NCBI GenBank assembly: GCA_022600955.1
Contig: JAHZJK010000002.1
Location: forward strand, 1-64,000
DNA: 64,000 bases
Direction of reading: 5' to 3'
From: Gammaproteobacteria bacterium
GTDB taxonomy: Bacteria > Pseudomonadota > Gammaproteobacteria > Steroidobacterales > Woeseiaceae
This document shows, piece after piece, positions 17,591-27,428 of this stretch (its first letter is position 1; each line of letters begins with the position of its first letter). The position numbers were made by a program, and so were the translations under genes. The notes beneath the pieces are model-generated. The model did no database searches and was not told the DNA's origin. It saw only the letters and a program-made list of their open reading frames with translations.

Positions 17591-20500
17591 TTAGCTGGGC
17601 AACGTATCCAGCAACTGCTGTGCTTGCTGCTTCTGGCTGTCGTCACCCTCGTCCAGTACTTCTTCAAGAATACTGCGAGCGCCTGCGGGATCGCCCATAT
17701 CAACATAGGCGCGCGCAAGGTCCAGCTTGGTACCGACTTCGGTCATGGTGCGAGCTTCCTGCAGATCGTCACTCATGTCATCAGGCGAGAGATTCATGGT
17801 CGGCACGGACGCAGTTTCATCCGACATTGACGGGCGCGGTTGTTCAACCGTTGCATCATCACGCGGCTGCTGGACCGTATCGCCGATCTCGCTAACCTGC
17901 AGTGCCGCGGTCAGATCATCAAGATCCAGATCCACGTCAGTGCCCGCCAGCGCCACGGTTCCGGCCGTCTCGTCGTCATCGCCCGAAAACGCCTCGACAG
18001 GAAGCGCCTCTGTTTTGGCAAAATCGAAATCGTCATCATCTCCGTCCAGCGGCGCAAGCAGGGTCTCAGCGTCTGCTGCCAGTGTTTCGATTGTCTCATC
18101 GTCACCGCCGACCGACGCCAGCATTGTCGCGTCGGCATCGCCCAGTGCATCTTCCAGGTCGGCAGCCGTTTCTACGGCCATATCGTCGCTGAGAATCTGC
18201 GTGTGACCGGTGGCATCAAGCAACGTATCGTCGATGCCAATGTCGCTGACCGCTTGCTCCGCATCAAACATAGGACTGCGCCCTGTTTCATCCGTGGCGA
18301 GTCGCATTTCTCCGGTCGCATCCAGATCTTCGAAGTCACTAACATCGAGACCTTCCCGGATACCCGTTGAATTGGGATCGATCTCGGGATTCTTGCCGGT
18401 CGCTTCTATCGCATCCTCGAATGCCTCATTGATGCCGGTGTCAGAGAGCATTTCGTTCTGGCCCGTCGCGTCGAGGTCGTCGAGAGACGCGAGCTCAGTT
18501 TCGGCGAGACCATCGACGTCAAGGTCAAGCTCATCGAGATTGATCTCAGCGGTAGCTTCCGCATCCTGACCGCTGTCAGAGATTGCCTGACCGAGCGATT
18601 CGTCCAGTGATGGCAACTCCGATGTACCTTCACCAAATCCCTCAAACTGTTCTTCAATAGTCGGTGTCTCAACCGTCGGCGACGGCATTTCTGCTGTCTT
18701 TTCAGTTTCCGCGACACCAATGGTCGGGGACTCAGCGGTGGGCTCCAGCGCCATATCGAGCTCATCGTCGCCGGCTGCGGTTTCGCCAAACATGAAGTCC
18801 ACGTCTTCCTGCGTCTCGTCGCCGCCACCGAGGTCAACGATATCCGAAGAACTGCCATCATCAGCGCCGAAGTCCATGTCGAGGGCGCTGGCCTGAGCGC
18901 CATCATCTTCGAATGACAAGTCGACTGCCTTGGTTGCACCAGCAACCTCGGCGCCCGCAAACATCTGATGGTCAGCTGCGATTTGCTGCCCCATGATGAC
19001 AATCTTGTCCCAGTCTGCGCTGCCGCCATCACCAACGATTGATTTAAGTCGTGTCGCCGCATCCACGAATGAGTCGCGATTACCCCAAACGAAATAGATC
19101 TCACAGAGCTTGGACACAAGGCCCTTGTCAGACGGGTCTGTCTCCAGAGCGCCGTTAATCAAATCTGCGGCCTGGTCGTACAGCCCATAGGCCATGTGAA
19201 AATCAGCCTCAGCGATCGGATCGGTCTGATCCAGGTTGACCGCTGTCTCGCTGCTAAACGTGTCCTCCAGCGAGCCAAACTGGCTGCCTGTTTCCTCGGC
19301 AGCGGGTGCCGCCGCCGGCGTTTCAATCGTCTCGTCTTCAATTACCGGGTGAACACCTGAGTCCTGCTCGACGACAACGAAGGCCTCCTCCGGTGTCGGC
19401 GCCTGCATAGACTCCGTTGACGACAGCGTGCCTGCATCGGCCATCTCGTCGTCGTCCAGTCTTTCCCACGGACGGTCAATATCTTCGTCGTCACCACCAC
19501 CGCGGCGCGCAAACCAGAACAACAGTGCCAATACCAGCGCCACGGCGCCGATAATGATCATGCCAACCGTACCGCTTACGAATTCAATGATCTGGTCAAC
19601 AATGCCTTTCTCTGCTTCTCTCGGCGTTGTTACAACAGTCGGCGTGTCGCCGGGTGCATCGGCCGCGGCGTCATCAGCGGCATCGTCGGCTTCATCGTCA
19701 AACGCATCGTCAGCGCTATCGCCTTCCGACAATTCGCTCTGATCGGGGAACAGGTCCTCGATATTGGTCTCATCTGCCAGTTCGTCATCAGCAGCCATGT
19801 CGTCAGCGCCATCGACGAACGGATCATCGCTTGCTGGCGGTTCATAAACTTCGCCGCGAATGTTTGCGAGTTCCTGGCGCAAATTCGCCAGGTTGTTATC
19901 GCGAATCTCGATCAGGGACTGCTGGTCAGGAACGTCGGCCGCTTCCAGTTCAGCAATCAGGTTTTCGATTTCCTGTTCGCGCGACAAAGGCTCATACACC
20001 GAATTGTCGTCGCTATAATCGCTAACGGCCGGCTCTTCATCCGGCGGCACCAGCGTCAGGCTTGGCCGTGTCGTCGTTGCGGGCACAGAGTATTCTGACC
20101 CTGTGCCCCAGGCGCTGTTCTGCCGTTGCACTTCTGACATGGCATCGCCGCGATTGATCTGGAACACCGCGTCAGAGCTCGGTATGCGCAGGCTGGCGCC
20201 TGCCCGCAACATATTGATATTGCCGCCAAATGCGTCGCGGTTTGCCTCAAAAATTGCGACCATCTTCTGGTTCATTGTGAGGCGATTGTCAGCACCCATT
20301 CGTGCCGCGATACCCCACAGTGTGTCGCCACGCTGCACTTCGAGGTCACCGCCTGGCGTACCGTCGTAAGGCGTGTTGTCGGCAAACGGTTGAGGTTTTG
20401 GTGATGTGTCAGTTGTGCGCGCAGGTTGCGATGGTTGCGGCGCAGCGCGAGTTTGTTGTACGGGCGCCGGCTCAGGTTGCGTCGGTGTCGCCTGCTGAAT

Positions 20501-20968
20501 CCGCCCAGCATCCGATGTAGTTGCACGTTGTGGTGCTGACACTGCGGCTGGTTGCTGCACTGCCGGTGGCGCATAGGTTGGCGGGTCGAGTAATACGGTG
20601 TACTCACGCAACAGCCGGCCACTCGGCCAGTTTGCTTCTACAAGGAATGTCAGGAATGGCTCTGTGATTGGCGCACGTGAGCGAATCTGTACAACACTGC
20701 CTGCAACGCCACCATTAATAATATTGAATTCGAGGCCCTGGAGAAAAAATGGCCGATCTATACCGTAGCGACTGAAGGTCTCGGCACTGGCAAGATTGAC
20801 TGACAGTCCCAGCAGTTCCTCAGGCGTCGCGGACAACAACACGATCTCGGCTCGCAGTGGCTCGTTGAGTGCCGACTCAAGATTGATGTCGCCGAGTCCA
20901 ATGGCCCAAACCTCGCTCGACAGCATGAAAACCAGCAGAAGAGAGAGACGAGTGAAACGTCGCGACAT
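17591..20968 (-). CDS. fimV: FimV / HubP-type polar landmark protein
   Basis: About 1125 residues, very acidic. It has a signal peptide (about 1-24), then the FimV N-terminal domain beginning IGLGDINLESALNEPLRAEI, a Pro-rich linker, a LysM peptidoglycan-binding domain (about 215-270, RGDTLWGIAARMG), one transmembrane segment near 480-500, a long Asp/Glu-rich cytoplasmic region, and the C-terminal FimV helical motif DLARAYVDMGDPAGARSIL. FimV/HubP proteins organise the cell pole and are needed for type IV pilus assembly. The ATG at 20968 has GGAG 9 nt upstream and is preferred over the TTG at 20983. Four LDATG-type repeats lie near residues 830-920. Confidence 0.94.
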   Translation of the reverse strand: MSRRFTRLSLLLVFMLSSEVWAIGLGDINLESALNEPLRAEIVLLSATPEELLGLSVNLASAETFSRYGIDRPFFLQGLEFNIINGGVAGSVVQIRSRAPITEPFLTFLVEANWPSGRLLREYTVLLDPPTYAPPAVQQPAAVSAPQRATTSDAGRIQQATPTQPEPAPVQQTRAAPQPSQPARTTDTSPKPQPFADNTPYDGTPGGDLEVQRGDTLWGIAARMGADNRLTMNQKMVAIFEANRDAFGGNINMLRAGASLRIPSSDAVFQINRGDAMSEVQRQNSAWGTGSEYSVPATTTRPSLTLVPPDEEPAVSDYSDDNSVYEPLSREQEIENLIAELEAADVPDQQSLIEIRDNNLANLRQELANIRGEVYEPPASDDPFVDGADDMAADDELADETNIEDLFPDQSELSEGDSADDAFDDEADDAADDAAADAPGDTPTVVTTPREAEKGIVDQIIEFVSGTVGMIIIGAVALVLALLFWFARRGGGDDEDIDRPWERLDDDEMADAGTLSSTESMQAPTPEEAFVVVEQDSGVHPVIEDETIETPAAAPAAEETGSQFGSLEDTFSSETAVNLDQTDPIAEADFHMAYGLYDQAADLINGALETDPSDKGLVSKLCEIYFVWGNRDSFVDAATRLKSIVGDGGSADWDKIVIMGQQIAADHQMFAGAEVAGATKAVDLSFEDDGAQASALDMDFGADDGSSSDIVDLGGGDETQEDVDFMFGETAAGDDELDMALEPTAESPTIGVAETEKTAEMPSPTVETPTIEEQFEGFGEGTSELPSLDESLGQAISDSGQDAEATAEINLDELDLDVDGLAETELASLDDLDATGQNEMLSDTGINEAFEDAIEATGKNPEIDPNSTGIREGLDVSDFEDLDATGEMRLATDETGRSPMFDAEQAVSDIGIDDTLLDATGHTQILSDDMAVETAADLEDALGDADATMLASVGGDDETIETLAADAETLLAPLDGDDDDFDFAKTEALPVEAFSGDDDETAGTVALAGTDVDLDLDDLTAALQVSEIGDTVQQPRDDATVEQPRPSMSDETASVPTMNLSPDDMSDDLQEARTMTEVGTKLDLARAYVDMGDPAGARSILEEVLDEGDDSQKQQAQQLLDTLPS

Positions 20969-21045
20969 AATGTATTTCTCCAAACCCCAAAAAGCCCCGT
21001 TTGTGACATCATGTCGGGGGCCGATCTATTGCTGCGAACTATAGC

Positions 21046-22068
21046 TCAAAGATAGTTTTTTGCCAATATTTCAGCAATTTGGACGCTATTTAGAGCCGCG
21101 CCCTTACGTATATTATCGGCAACTACCCAGAGGTCTAAACCCATTGCGTGAGAGATATCCTCACGAACGCGTCCTACATATACCGGATCATTGCCAGATG
21201 ATTCCGTGACGGCAGTCGGATATTGCCCTGTCCGGGTATCATCCAGCACCTCGATACCGGGTGAATTTTCTAATAATTCAATAGCTTGCGCTGCGGATAG
21301 TTTCTCTTTGGTCTCGATATGTATGGCTTCGGAATGGCCGAAAAACACCGGAATGCGCACAGCCGTCGGATTTACCTGGATGGCATCGTCCGAGAGGATC
21401 TTCTGTGTCTCCCAAACCATTTTCATTTCTTCGCGGGTATAGCCATTGTCCTGGAACTCATCGATATGCGGTACCGCATTGAATGCGATCTGTTTCGCAT
21501 CGCCCTCAATCTCGAGCGGCCTGCCGTTAAGCAATGTCACCGTTTGTCTTGCCAGTTCATCGACCGCGCTCTTGCCGGCACCCGAGACCGCCTGGTAAGT
21601 GCACACATTGATGCGCGCAATTCCGACTGCGTCGTAGATCGGCTTCAGCGCGACCAGCATCTGTATCGTGGAACAATTTGGATTCGCGATGATGCCACGC
21701 GCCTTGTAGTCGCCAATCGCGTCGGCATTGACCTCTGGAACAACCAAGGGAATATCGTCGTCGTAGCGAAAGTGGGATGTGTTGTCGATGACGATGCAGC
21801 CTGCCGCGGCGGCCTTCGGCGCATATTCTGCCGAAATCGATCCGCCGGCGGAAAACAGGCCTATCTGCACTTTCGAGAAATCGAAATCCGCAAGATTTTC
21901 GACCGTCAACTCACGATTGCCGTATGCGACTTTGGTGCCCGCGGAGCGCTCGCTTGCCAATGCAGACACTTTGCCCAGCGGAAACTTTCTCGAACTGAGA
22001 ATTTCCAGCATCGCCTCACCGACTACGCCTGTAGCGCCGACTACGGCCACATTCAATTTATCTGCCAT
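21046..22068 (-). CDS. asd: Aspartate-semialdehyde dehydrogenase
   Basis: 340-residue NADPH-dependent enzyme converting aspartyl phosphate to aspartate semialdehyde, the branch point to lysine/diaminopimelate, threonine and methionine. The dinucleotide-binding GATGVVGEAM is at residues 11-20, and the catalytic Cys132 is in ANPNCSTIQ. Length fits the 'Pseudomonas-type' short ASD. It lies 2 nt after aroC and 77 nt before fimV. Confidence 0.98.
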   Translation of the reverse strand: MADKLNVAVVGATGVVGEAMLEILSSRKFPLGKVSALASERSAGTKVAYGNRELTVENLADFDFSKVQIGLFSAGGSISAEYAPKAAAAGCIVIDNTSHFRYDDDIPLVVPEVNADAIGDYKARGIIANPNCSTIQMLVALKPIYDAVGIARINVCTYQAVSGAGKSAVDELARQTVTLLNGRPLEIEGDAKQIAFNAVPHIDEFQDNGYTREEMKMVWETQKILSDDAIQVNPTAVRIPVFFGHSEAIHIETKEKLSAAQAIELLENSPGIEVLDDTRTGQYPTAVTESSGNDPVYVGRVREDISHAMGLDLWVVADNIRKGAALNSVQIAEILAKNYL

Positions 22069-22070
22069 TT

Positions 22071-23162
22071 CTAGATTTCCGGTGTTTCCGACGAGACGTC
22101 GGCATTCTGTGCGCGATTGCGCAAGTAGTGATCCATAACAACTAACGCCACCATCGCCTCAGCGATAGGCGTTGCGCGCAGGCCAACGCAAGGATCATGT
22201 CTGCCCTTCGTGACAATTTCGGTTTCAGCACCTTGCTTATCTATGGTCTTGCCCGGTACTGAAACACTTGAGGTCGGTTTCAACGCCATGCTCGCGAGCA
22301 GGTTCTGCCCGGAGGAGATGCCACCCAGCGTCCCGCCAGCGTCGTTCTTACTGAATCCGTCAGCGGACATTTCATCGCGGTGTTCGCTGCCGCGTTGTGT
22401 AACAGCTCCAAATCCGGCGCCCAGCTCAACACCCTTGACAGCGTTAATGCTCATCAAGCCATGCGCAATATCTGCCTCCAGCTTGTCGAACACTGGCTCA
22501 CCAAGGCCCGGCGGCATATTGGTCGCTAATACGCTGATTTTTGCACCAATAGAATCACCGGCCTCACGCAACTCATCCATGAACGCGTCGAGCTCATCGA
22601 CGCGCGCAGGATCTGCACAGAAAAAAGCGTTGTCATCGATGGCGTCCAAATCCGTGGCACCCAGTTCAAGCGGGCCCAGTTGCGAAAGATAACCACGAAC
22701 CTCAATACCAAGTCTCTCGCGCAGATACTTCTTGGCAACCGCGCCCGCCGCCACTCGCATGGTTGTCTCACGAGCCGAAGAGCGGCCGCCTCCGCGATAG
22801 TCGCGGATGCCATATTTTTGCTGATACGTGTAGTCGGCGTGGCCAGGCCGAAACTTGTCTTTGATATCGCCATAGTCTTTGGAACGCTGGTCCGTGTTCT
22901 CAACCAACAGCCCAATCGGCGTTCCGGTGGTCTTGCCTTCAAACACACCGGACAGAATCCTTACCTGGTCAGCTTCATTGCGCTGTGTGGTATGGCGGTT
23001 ACGCCCGGGGCGACGCCGGTCCAAGTCCCCCTTAATATCATCTTCTGTCAACGACATTCCGGGCGGACACCCGTCAATAATGCAGCCGAGTGCACGCCCG
23101 TGGCTTTCGCCAAAGGTTGTTACAGTAAATAATCGACCAAACGTATTGCCAGACACTTTCAA
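22071..23162 (-). CDS. aroC: Chorismate synthase
   Basis: 363-residue FMN-dependent lyase that makes chorismate from EPSP, the last shikimate pathway step. Signature segments are visible: [18 protein letters not shown] near residue 18, RPGHADYTY and [10 protein letters not shown] near 100-130, and a C-terminal [18 protein letters not shown]. The start overlaps the prmB stop (ATGA), and asd begins 2 nt after the stop, so prmB-aroC-asd are translationally linked. Confidence 0.98.
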   Translation of the reverse strand: MKVSGNTFGRLFTVTTFGESHGRALGCIIDGCPPGMSLTEDDIKGDLDRRRPGRNRHTTQRNEADQVRILSGVFEGKTTGTPIGLLVENTDQRSKDYGDIKDKFRPGHADYTYQQKYGIRDYRGGGRSSARETTMRVAAGAVAKKYLRERLGIEVRGYLSQLGPLELGATDLDAIDDNAFFCADPARVDELDAFMDELREAGDSIGAKISVLATNMPPGLGEPVFDKLEADIAHGLMSINAVKGVELGAGFGAVTQRGSEHRDEMSADGFSKNDAGGTLGGISSGQNLLASMALKPTSSVSVPGKTIDKQGAETEIVTKGRHDPCVGLRATPIAEAMVALVVMDHYLRNRAQNADVSSETPEI

Positions 23163-24028
23163 GAATCCTGTAAGTCGTTTTTTGTCAGCAGGAAAACGCC
23201 TGCTCCGCCGTGTTCAAAATCCAGCCAGACAAAGGGCATATCCGGAAAAGCCTTTTCCAGCGCTGGCTGGCTGTTGCCAACCTCACAGACGAGTATTCCA
23301 TTGTCTGTCAGGAATCGCGAGGCATCTTTCAAAATCGCACGTGTCGCGTCGAGCCCGTCATCGCCCGACGCCAGACCAAGCTCGGGCTCGGCGTGAAATT
23401 CCGCGGGCATCGAATTGATGTCCCCCTGATCCACGTAGGGTGGATTGCTGACGATCAGGTCGTAGCGCTGCCCGTCAAGCGACGTGAAAAAATCTGACTG
23501 CACAACTGCAACACGATTTTGGAGGCCATGACGCTCGACGTTGATCGCGGCAACGTCAAGTGCGTCGCTGGATATGTCCACTGCATCAACGCGAGCCTCC
23601 GCAAAAGCGTGTGCGAGTGCGATAGCAATACAGCCACTGCCAGTACCCAGATCGACTGCCCGATTAACCTGCTGCGGCGATATCCACGGCGAAAACTGAT
23701 TGTGAATGAGCTCAGCGAGCGGCGAACGCGGTACCAGCACACGTTCGTCAACATAGAACTCATAGCCAGCAAAGAATGCCTGGTTGAGGAGGTATGCCAA
23801 CGGCACGCGTTCGGCGACCCGACGCTCTGCCAAATCCAGGCAAGCCTGCAAGCCGGCATCACTGACGATCTGGGTGTACACACCGGGCGCCTCATCATGC
23901 GCCAGGCGCAAAGTGGCGAACACCAGCCACGCTGCCTCATCCAGGGCATTGTCTGTGCCATGACCAAACGACAGTTCTGCCGCCTCAAACCGGGCGGCAA
24001 TATCGCGAATGAGATGCTCGACGTTCAT
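23159..24028 (-). CDS. prmB: 50S ribosomal protein L3 glutamine methyltransferase
   Basis: 289-residue SAM-dependent methyltransferase that methylates a glutamine of ribosomal protein L3. The SAM site [15 protein letters not shown] lies near residues 125-139, and the glutamine-methyltransferase signature NPPYVD near 195. The extra N-terminal helical domain and the [14 protein letters not shown] segment favour PrmB over the release-factor enzyme PrmC. Its position directly upstream of aroC matches prmB-aroC in other gammaproteobacteria. It diverges from the sco gene across 77 nt. Confidence 0.93.
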   Translation of the reverse strand: MNVEHLIRDIAARFEAAELSFGHGTDNALDEAAWLVFATLRLAHDEAPGVYTQIVSDAGLQACLDLAERRVAERVPLAYLLNQAFFAGYEFYVDERVLVPRSPLAELIHNQFSPWISPQQVNRAVDLGTGSGCIAIALAHAFAEARVDAVDISSDALDVAAINVERHGLQNRVAVVQSDFFTSLDGQRYDLIVSNPPYVDQGDINSMPAEFHAEPELGLASGDDGLDATRAILKDASRFLTDNGILVCEVGNSQPALEKAFPDMPFVWLDFEHGGAGVFLLTKNDLQDS

Positions 24029-24105
24029 ATGCGGGGCGAATCTATCACGCTCGACCCTGTTCTGCCTGTAGAATTGCCTGCTCGTTCCAAACAGACAAAA
24101 GGCCT

Positions 24106-24717
24106 ATGAACGCGAGGACCATAATCATTGCCCTGCTCGCAGGGAGCGCCATGGCAGGCGGCTTGTTTTTTGCGCTGCAACTCAATGCTCCACGTGAGCC
24201 CGTTGCCGCATTTGTTCTGCCCGCGCCAGAGCCGTTACCGGAGTTCTCACTGCTTGACCAGGCGTCGTTGCCGTTCACAGAAGAGTCGCTACGCGGTCAG
24301 TGGGACCTGCTGTTCTTCGGCTTCACCAGCTGTCCTGATATTTGCCCGACAACCTTGCAGCTGTTGTCCAGAGTCAGGGCCTCACTTCAGTCTCAGGGTG
24401 GCTCACCTGTGCCACGTATCGTGCTCCTTAGCGTCGACCCGGAGAGAGATACTCCCGAGCAGCTGGCGAAATATGTTGCCTACTTCGGCGAAGGTAATGT
24501 CGGCGTCACCGGCAGTATCGAAGAGATAACGAAACTGACCAAGGCACTGTACGTTTACTTTGCGAAAGTCGATCTGGGGGAAGGCAACTACACCGTCGAT
24601 CACTCACCGGCAGTTCTCGTTGTCGATCCGGCCGGCCGCTACCACTCAGGATTCAGCGGATCACACACTTACGAAAACCTGCTGCACGATCTTCCTGTCA
24701 TCATGGCAAGCCAATGA
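24106..24717 (+). CDS. SCO1/SenC family copper-delivery protein
   Basis: 203-residue membrane-anchored, periplasm-facing thioredoxin-like protein of the SCO family, which inserts copper into the CuA site of cytochrome c oxidase or maintains thiols. The N-terminal signal-anchor spans about residues 5-27. The copper ligands are all present: Cys76 and Cys80 in CPDIC, and His166 in TVDHSPA. The next gene overlaps it (ATGA) and encodes a PCuAC copper chaperone, so the pair probably acts on one oxidase. No oxidase genes lie in this window. Confidence 0.94.
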   Translation: MNARTIIIALLAGSAMAGGLFFALQLNAPREPVAAFVLPAPEPLPEFSLLDQASLPFTEESLRGQWDLLFFGFTSCPDICPTTLQLLSRVRASLQSQGGSPVPRIVLLSVDPERDTPEQLAKYVAYFGEGNVGVTGSIEEITKLTKALYVYFAKVDLGEGNYTVDHSPAVLVVDPAGRYHSGFSGSHTYENLLHDLPVIMASQ

Positions 24718-25133
24718 AGCAGTACATTGTAATCTGCCTCCTCCTGCTCAGTGCGTGCAGCAAGGAAATCCTTCCGCCACTCGTTGCCAGCGACCTTGAG
24801 GTAACGAGACCTGTGCCTGGCATGCAGATGAGTGCAGGCTACGTAACGCTGCGCAACAATACGGATGAGATCATCTCTGTCTCGCACGTTGTCAGCGGCG
24901 AATTTGCGCGCGTTGAGATTCACGAGTCTACTGTTGAAGACGGTGTGGCCAGGATGCGTCGCCTTCCCGAGCTGCTGGTACCTGCCAACGACGGCGTGAG
25001 TCTGAAACCCGGCGGTAAGCATCTGATGCTAATGCGACCGGCAGACAATCTGGACGTAGTTTCCTTGAGTTTCTTCAGCGGCGATACGCTGCTCCTTAGC
25101 GTCGAAGTACAGCTCGCAAGTGAGCGACAATAA
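24714..25133 (+). CDS. PCu(A)C periplasmic copper chaperone, lipoprotein
   Basis: 139-residue lipoprotein (lipobox LLSAC with Cys15) with a PCuAC domain that binds Cu(I) and passes it to oxidase CuA, often with SCO1. The metal motif matches the family spacing exactly: His70, ten residues, Met81, twenty-one residues, His103-x-Met105. The start overlaps sco by 4 nt. The stop TAA shares one base with the psd start (TAATG). Confidence 0.93.
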   Translation: MKQYIVICLLLLSACSKEILPPLVASDLEVTRPVPGMQMSAGYVTLRNNTDEIISVSHVVSGEFARVEIHESTVEDGVARMRRLPELLVPANDGVSLKPGGKHLMLMRPADNLDVVSLSFFSGDTLLLSVEVQLASERQ

Positions 25134-25996
25134 TGTTCAAGTTCCTGTTTATCGCCTTGCAACACATTTTGCCGCAACATCTGCTGACCTCACTGATCTG
25201 GCGCATTGCGCGTATTCGCCATACGGCCACCAAGAACTTTCTGATCACGCGTTTTGTCGAGCAGTTTGATGTCGACGTCGATGACGTGAGTCTCCAGGTA
25301 CCCGACGACTTTTCGACCTTTAACGATTTTTTTATCCGCGAACTAAAAAGTGGTGCCCGTAGCGTTGACGACGCTGTGAACAGTATTGTTTCTCCTGTCG
25401 ATGGAACCGTGAGCATTGCTACGCAACTGCAGAGAGACTCCATTATCCAGGCAAAAGGGCTACGCTACTCGCTCGACGATTTGCTTGCGACAGATCTCGA
25501 GTTAGCGCGGGCTTACGACGGCGGTTCATTCGCAACAATCTATCTCGCGCCCTACAACTATCACCGTGTGCACGCGCCACTGTCCGGCGAATTGATTGCC
25601 GCCCATTACGTGCCCGGCGATTTGTTTAGCGTCAATCAGACGACGGTCGAACGCGTCGACGGACTGTTCCGGCGCAATGAAAGGCTCATCATGCACTTCA
25701 ATACGGAGCGCGGCCCGGCGGCATTGGTATTTGTCGGCGCGCTGAACGTAGGGAGTATTTCGACGCCGTGGAGCGGAGAGCTTCGGCCACGCAAACACGG
25801 CGTTGGTGAGGCACTGTCGCTTACCTCGCATGACACTGTTGTGCAAAAAGGAGACTTGCTTGGCTGGTTCAACATGGGCTCGACCGTCATTCTCTTGTTG
25901 CCTCCCGGCGCCGCTGAATGGCATGACCGTCTGACACCAGGCGAGACACTGCGTATGGGCGAGGCGATCGGTACGCTGAAGAGTGAGTCGCCGTGA
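25133..25996 (+). CDS. psd: Phosphatidylserine decarboxylase proenzyme
   Basis: 287-residue proenzyme that makes phosphatidylethanolamine from phosphatidylserine at the inner membrane. The self-cleavage site MGSTVI is present, with Gly249-Ser250 (the Ser becomes the pyruvoyl group). The other triad residues Asp90 (SPVDG) and His147 (YHRVHAP) are at the E. coli spacing. Normal length. The stop overlaps the GTG start of epmA (GTGA). Confidence 0.97.
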   Translation: MFKFLFIALQHILPQHLLTSLIWRIARIRHTATKNFLITRFVEQFDVDVDDVSLQVPDDFSTFNDFFIRELKSGARSVDDAVNSIVSPVDGTVSIATQLQRDSIIQAKGLRYSLDDLLATDLELARAYDGGSFATIYLAPYNYHRVHAPLSGELIAAHYVPGDLFSVNQTTVERVDGLFRRNERLIMHFNTERGPAALVFVGALNVGSISTPWSGELRPRKHGVGEALSLTSHDTVVQKGDLLGWFNMGSTVILLLPPGAAEWHDRLTPGETLRMGEAIGTLKSESP

Positions 25997-26958
25997 GCGA
26001 TTGGCGCCCCTCCTCCGGGGTTGCAGCAGCGCAAACCAGGGCGGCAATGCTGCAAAGACTGCGCGGCTATTTCGAGGAACAGGCGGTTCTCGAGGTTGAT
26101 ACACCTGCACTCAGCCGCACCGCTGTCAGCGATACACAAATAGAAAGCCTTGAAGTTGGCAGCATGCTCACGAGTCCTCTGTTCCTGAATACGTCGCCTG
26201 AGTTCGCGATGAAGCGCCTGCTCGCTGCAGGTTTCCCAGACATTTACTCGATCTGCCGCGTGTTTCGTGACGGCGAGGCAGGCGCCCTGCATCAGCCCGA
26301 GTTCACAATGATTGAGTGGTACCGGCACGACTATGATCTGCATCAAATCATCAATGACACACTCAGATTGATCTGTGCCGGTCTCGATAAGCCAGATCTC
26401 GGTAATACCTGCCACATCCTTTCCTATCGCGAAGCGTTCCTCGACGCGACAGGTCTGGACCCGGCAACCGCTTCCTGCAACGAATTGCTTCGTGCTGCCG
26501 ACGCTGATGACGACTTGCGAGCAGCGATAGGCGATGAACGCGACGACATTCTCGACCTGCTACTGGCGACCCGGGTCGTGCCGTCGTTCCGACCTGGATC
26601 GCTAACCGTGTTGCAGCACTATCCGGCAAGCCAGGCTGCGTTGGCACGACTCTGCACAGACGACGACAGGCTAGCCGAACGCTTCGAAGTCTTCATGGGC
26701 TCAGTCGAGCTCGCGAACGGTTATGTCGAACTGACCGACGATGAACAACTGAGGCAGCGTGTGCGCGTTGACCAGCAACTACGTGAGCGCCGCGGCAAAG
26801 CCATCAGACCACTCGACGACGCCTTGCTCGATGCGCACACGCATGGCCTGCCAGATTGTGCCGGGGTTGCAATGGGGCTGGAACGGCTGCATATGGTGTA
26901 TGCAAACTGCAGCAACATTCGCGACGTCATTACATTCGCATTTCAGGACCCACAATGA
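25993..26958 (+). CDS. epmA: EF-P lysine lysyltransferase (GenX/PoxA)
   Basis: 321-residue class II lysyl-tRNA synthetase-like enzyme lacking the N-terminal anticodon-binding domain. It attaches (R)-beta-lysine to Lys34 of elongation factor P. Class II motifs are visible: motif 2 CRVFRDGEAGALHQPEF near residues 93-110 and motif 3 in GVAMGLERLHM near 295. GTG start, overlapping psd. The target gene efp lies less than 1 kb away in convergent orientation. epmB (lysine 2,3-aminomutase) is not in this window. Confidence 0.95.
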   Translation: MSDWRPSSGVAAAQTRAAMLQRLRGYFEEQAVLEVDTPALSRTAVSDTQIESLEVGSMLTSPLFLNTSPEFAMKRLLAAGFPDIYSICRVFRDGEAGALHQPEFTMIEWYRHDYDLHQIINDTLRLICAGLDKPDLGNTCHILSYREAFLDATGLDPATASCNELLRAADADDDLRAAIGDERDDILDLLLATRVVPSFRPGSLTVLQHYPASQAALARLCTDDDRLAERFEVFMGSVELANGYVELTDDEQLRQRVRVDQQLRERRGKAIRPLDDALLDAHTHGLPDCAGVAMGLERLHMVYANCSNIRDVITFAFQDPQ

Positions 26959-27428
26959 GCAACCCGGACTACCAGCTTCTCGAATCACAAATGCAAGCAT
27001 TGCTCGACAACGAGTCGGACGCACTAGCCGCAGCAAGCAACTTCGTTGCATTGCTCCACAACGCAATGCACGACGTTAACTGGACCGGCATCTATGTGCT
27101 GCGCGGAGATGAACTGGTTTTGGGCCCGTTTCAGGGTAAGCCAGCCTGTGTCCACATTCCTCTCGGCGCTGGAGTTTGCGGAACCGCGGCCGCCAGCTTG
27201 CAGACGCAACGTATCCCGGACGTGCACAATTTTGATGGTCACATTGTATGCGACGCGGACTCGCGCGCGGAGATCGTCGTGCCGTTAGTTGTCCATGGTA
27301 AACTGCTTGGCGTACTGGACATCGACAGCCCAACCCCGGATCGCTTCAGTGCTGACGATCAGCGTGGCGTCGAATTGATGTGCGCGTCGTTTTGCCAACT
27401 GCAAGAGCAGCGTGCAGCGTTTATTTGA
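26955..27428 (+). CDS. msrC: Free methionine-(R)-sulfoxide reductase, GAF domain
   Basis: 157-residue GAF-fold enzyme that reduces free methionine-R-sulfoxide. The three redox cysteines of the family are at the expected places: Cys65 (KPACVHI), Cys75 (GVCGTAA) and Cys99 (IVCD), with the substrate-pocket AEIVVPLV following. The ATG at 26955 overlaps the epmA stop (ATGA); an in-frame ATG inside epmA (26856) is rejected. The 3' end overlaps the convergent efp by 8 nt. Confidence 0.94.
   Translation: MSNPDYQLLESQMQALLDNESDALAAASNFVALLHNAMHDVNWTGIYVLRGDELVLGPFQGKPACVHIPLGAGVCGTAAASLQTQRIPDVHNFDGHIVCDADSRAEIVVPLVVHGKLLGVLDIDSPTPDRFSADDQRGVELMCASFCQLQEQRAAFI

Noticed and set aside
16860-17594. 244-codon plus-strand frame opposite truA
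   Set aside because: The opposite strand encodes the complete conserved TruA; the plus frame has no recognisable domain.
19428-19742. Ser/Ala-rich plus-strand frame opposite fimV
   Set aside because: Low-complexity reverse image of the Asp/Glu/Ala-rich FimV coding strand.
24029-24105. TAGAAT -10-like box at 24070-24075 as a sco operon promoter
   Set aside because: A fair -10 match but no -35 at 16-18 nt; not strong enough to list as a feature.
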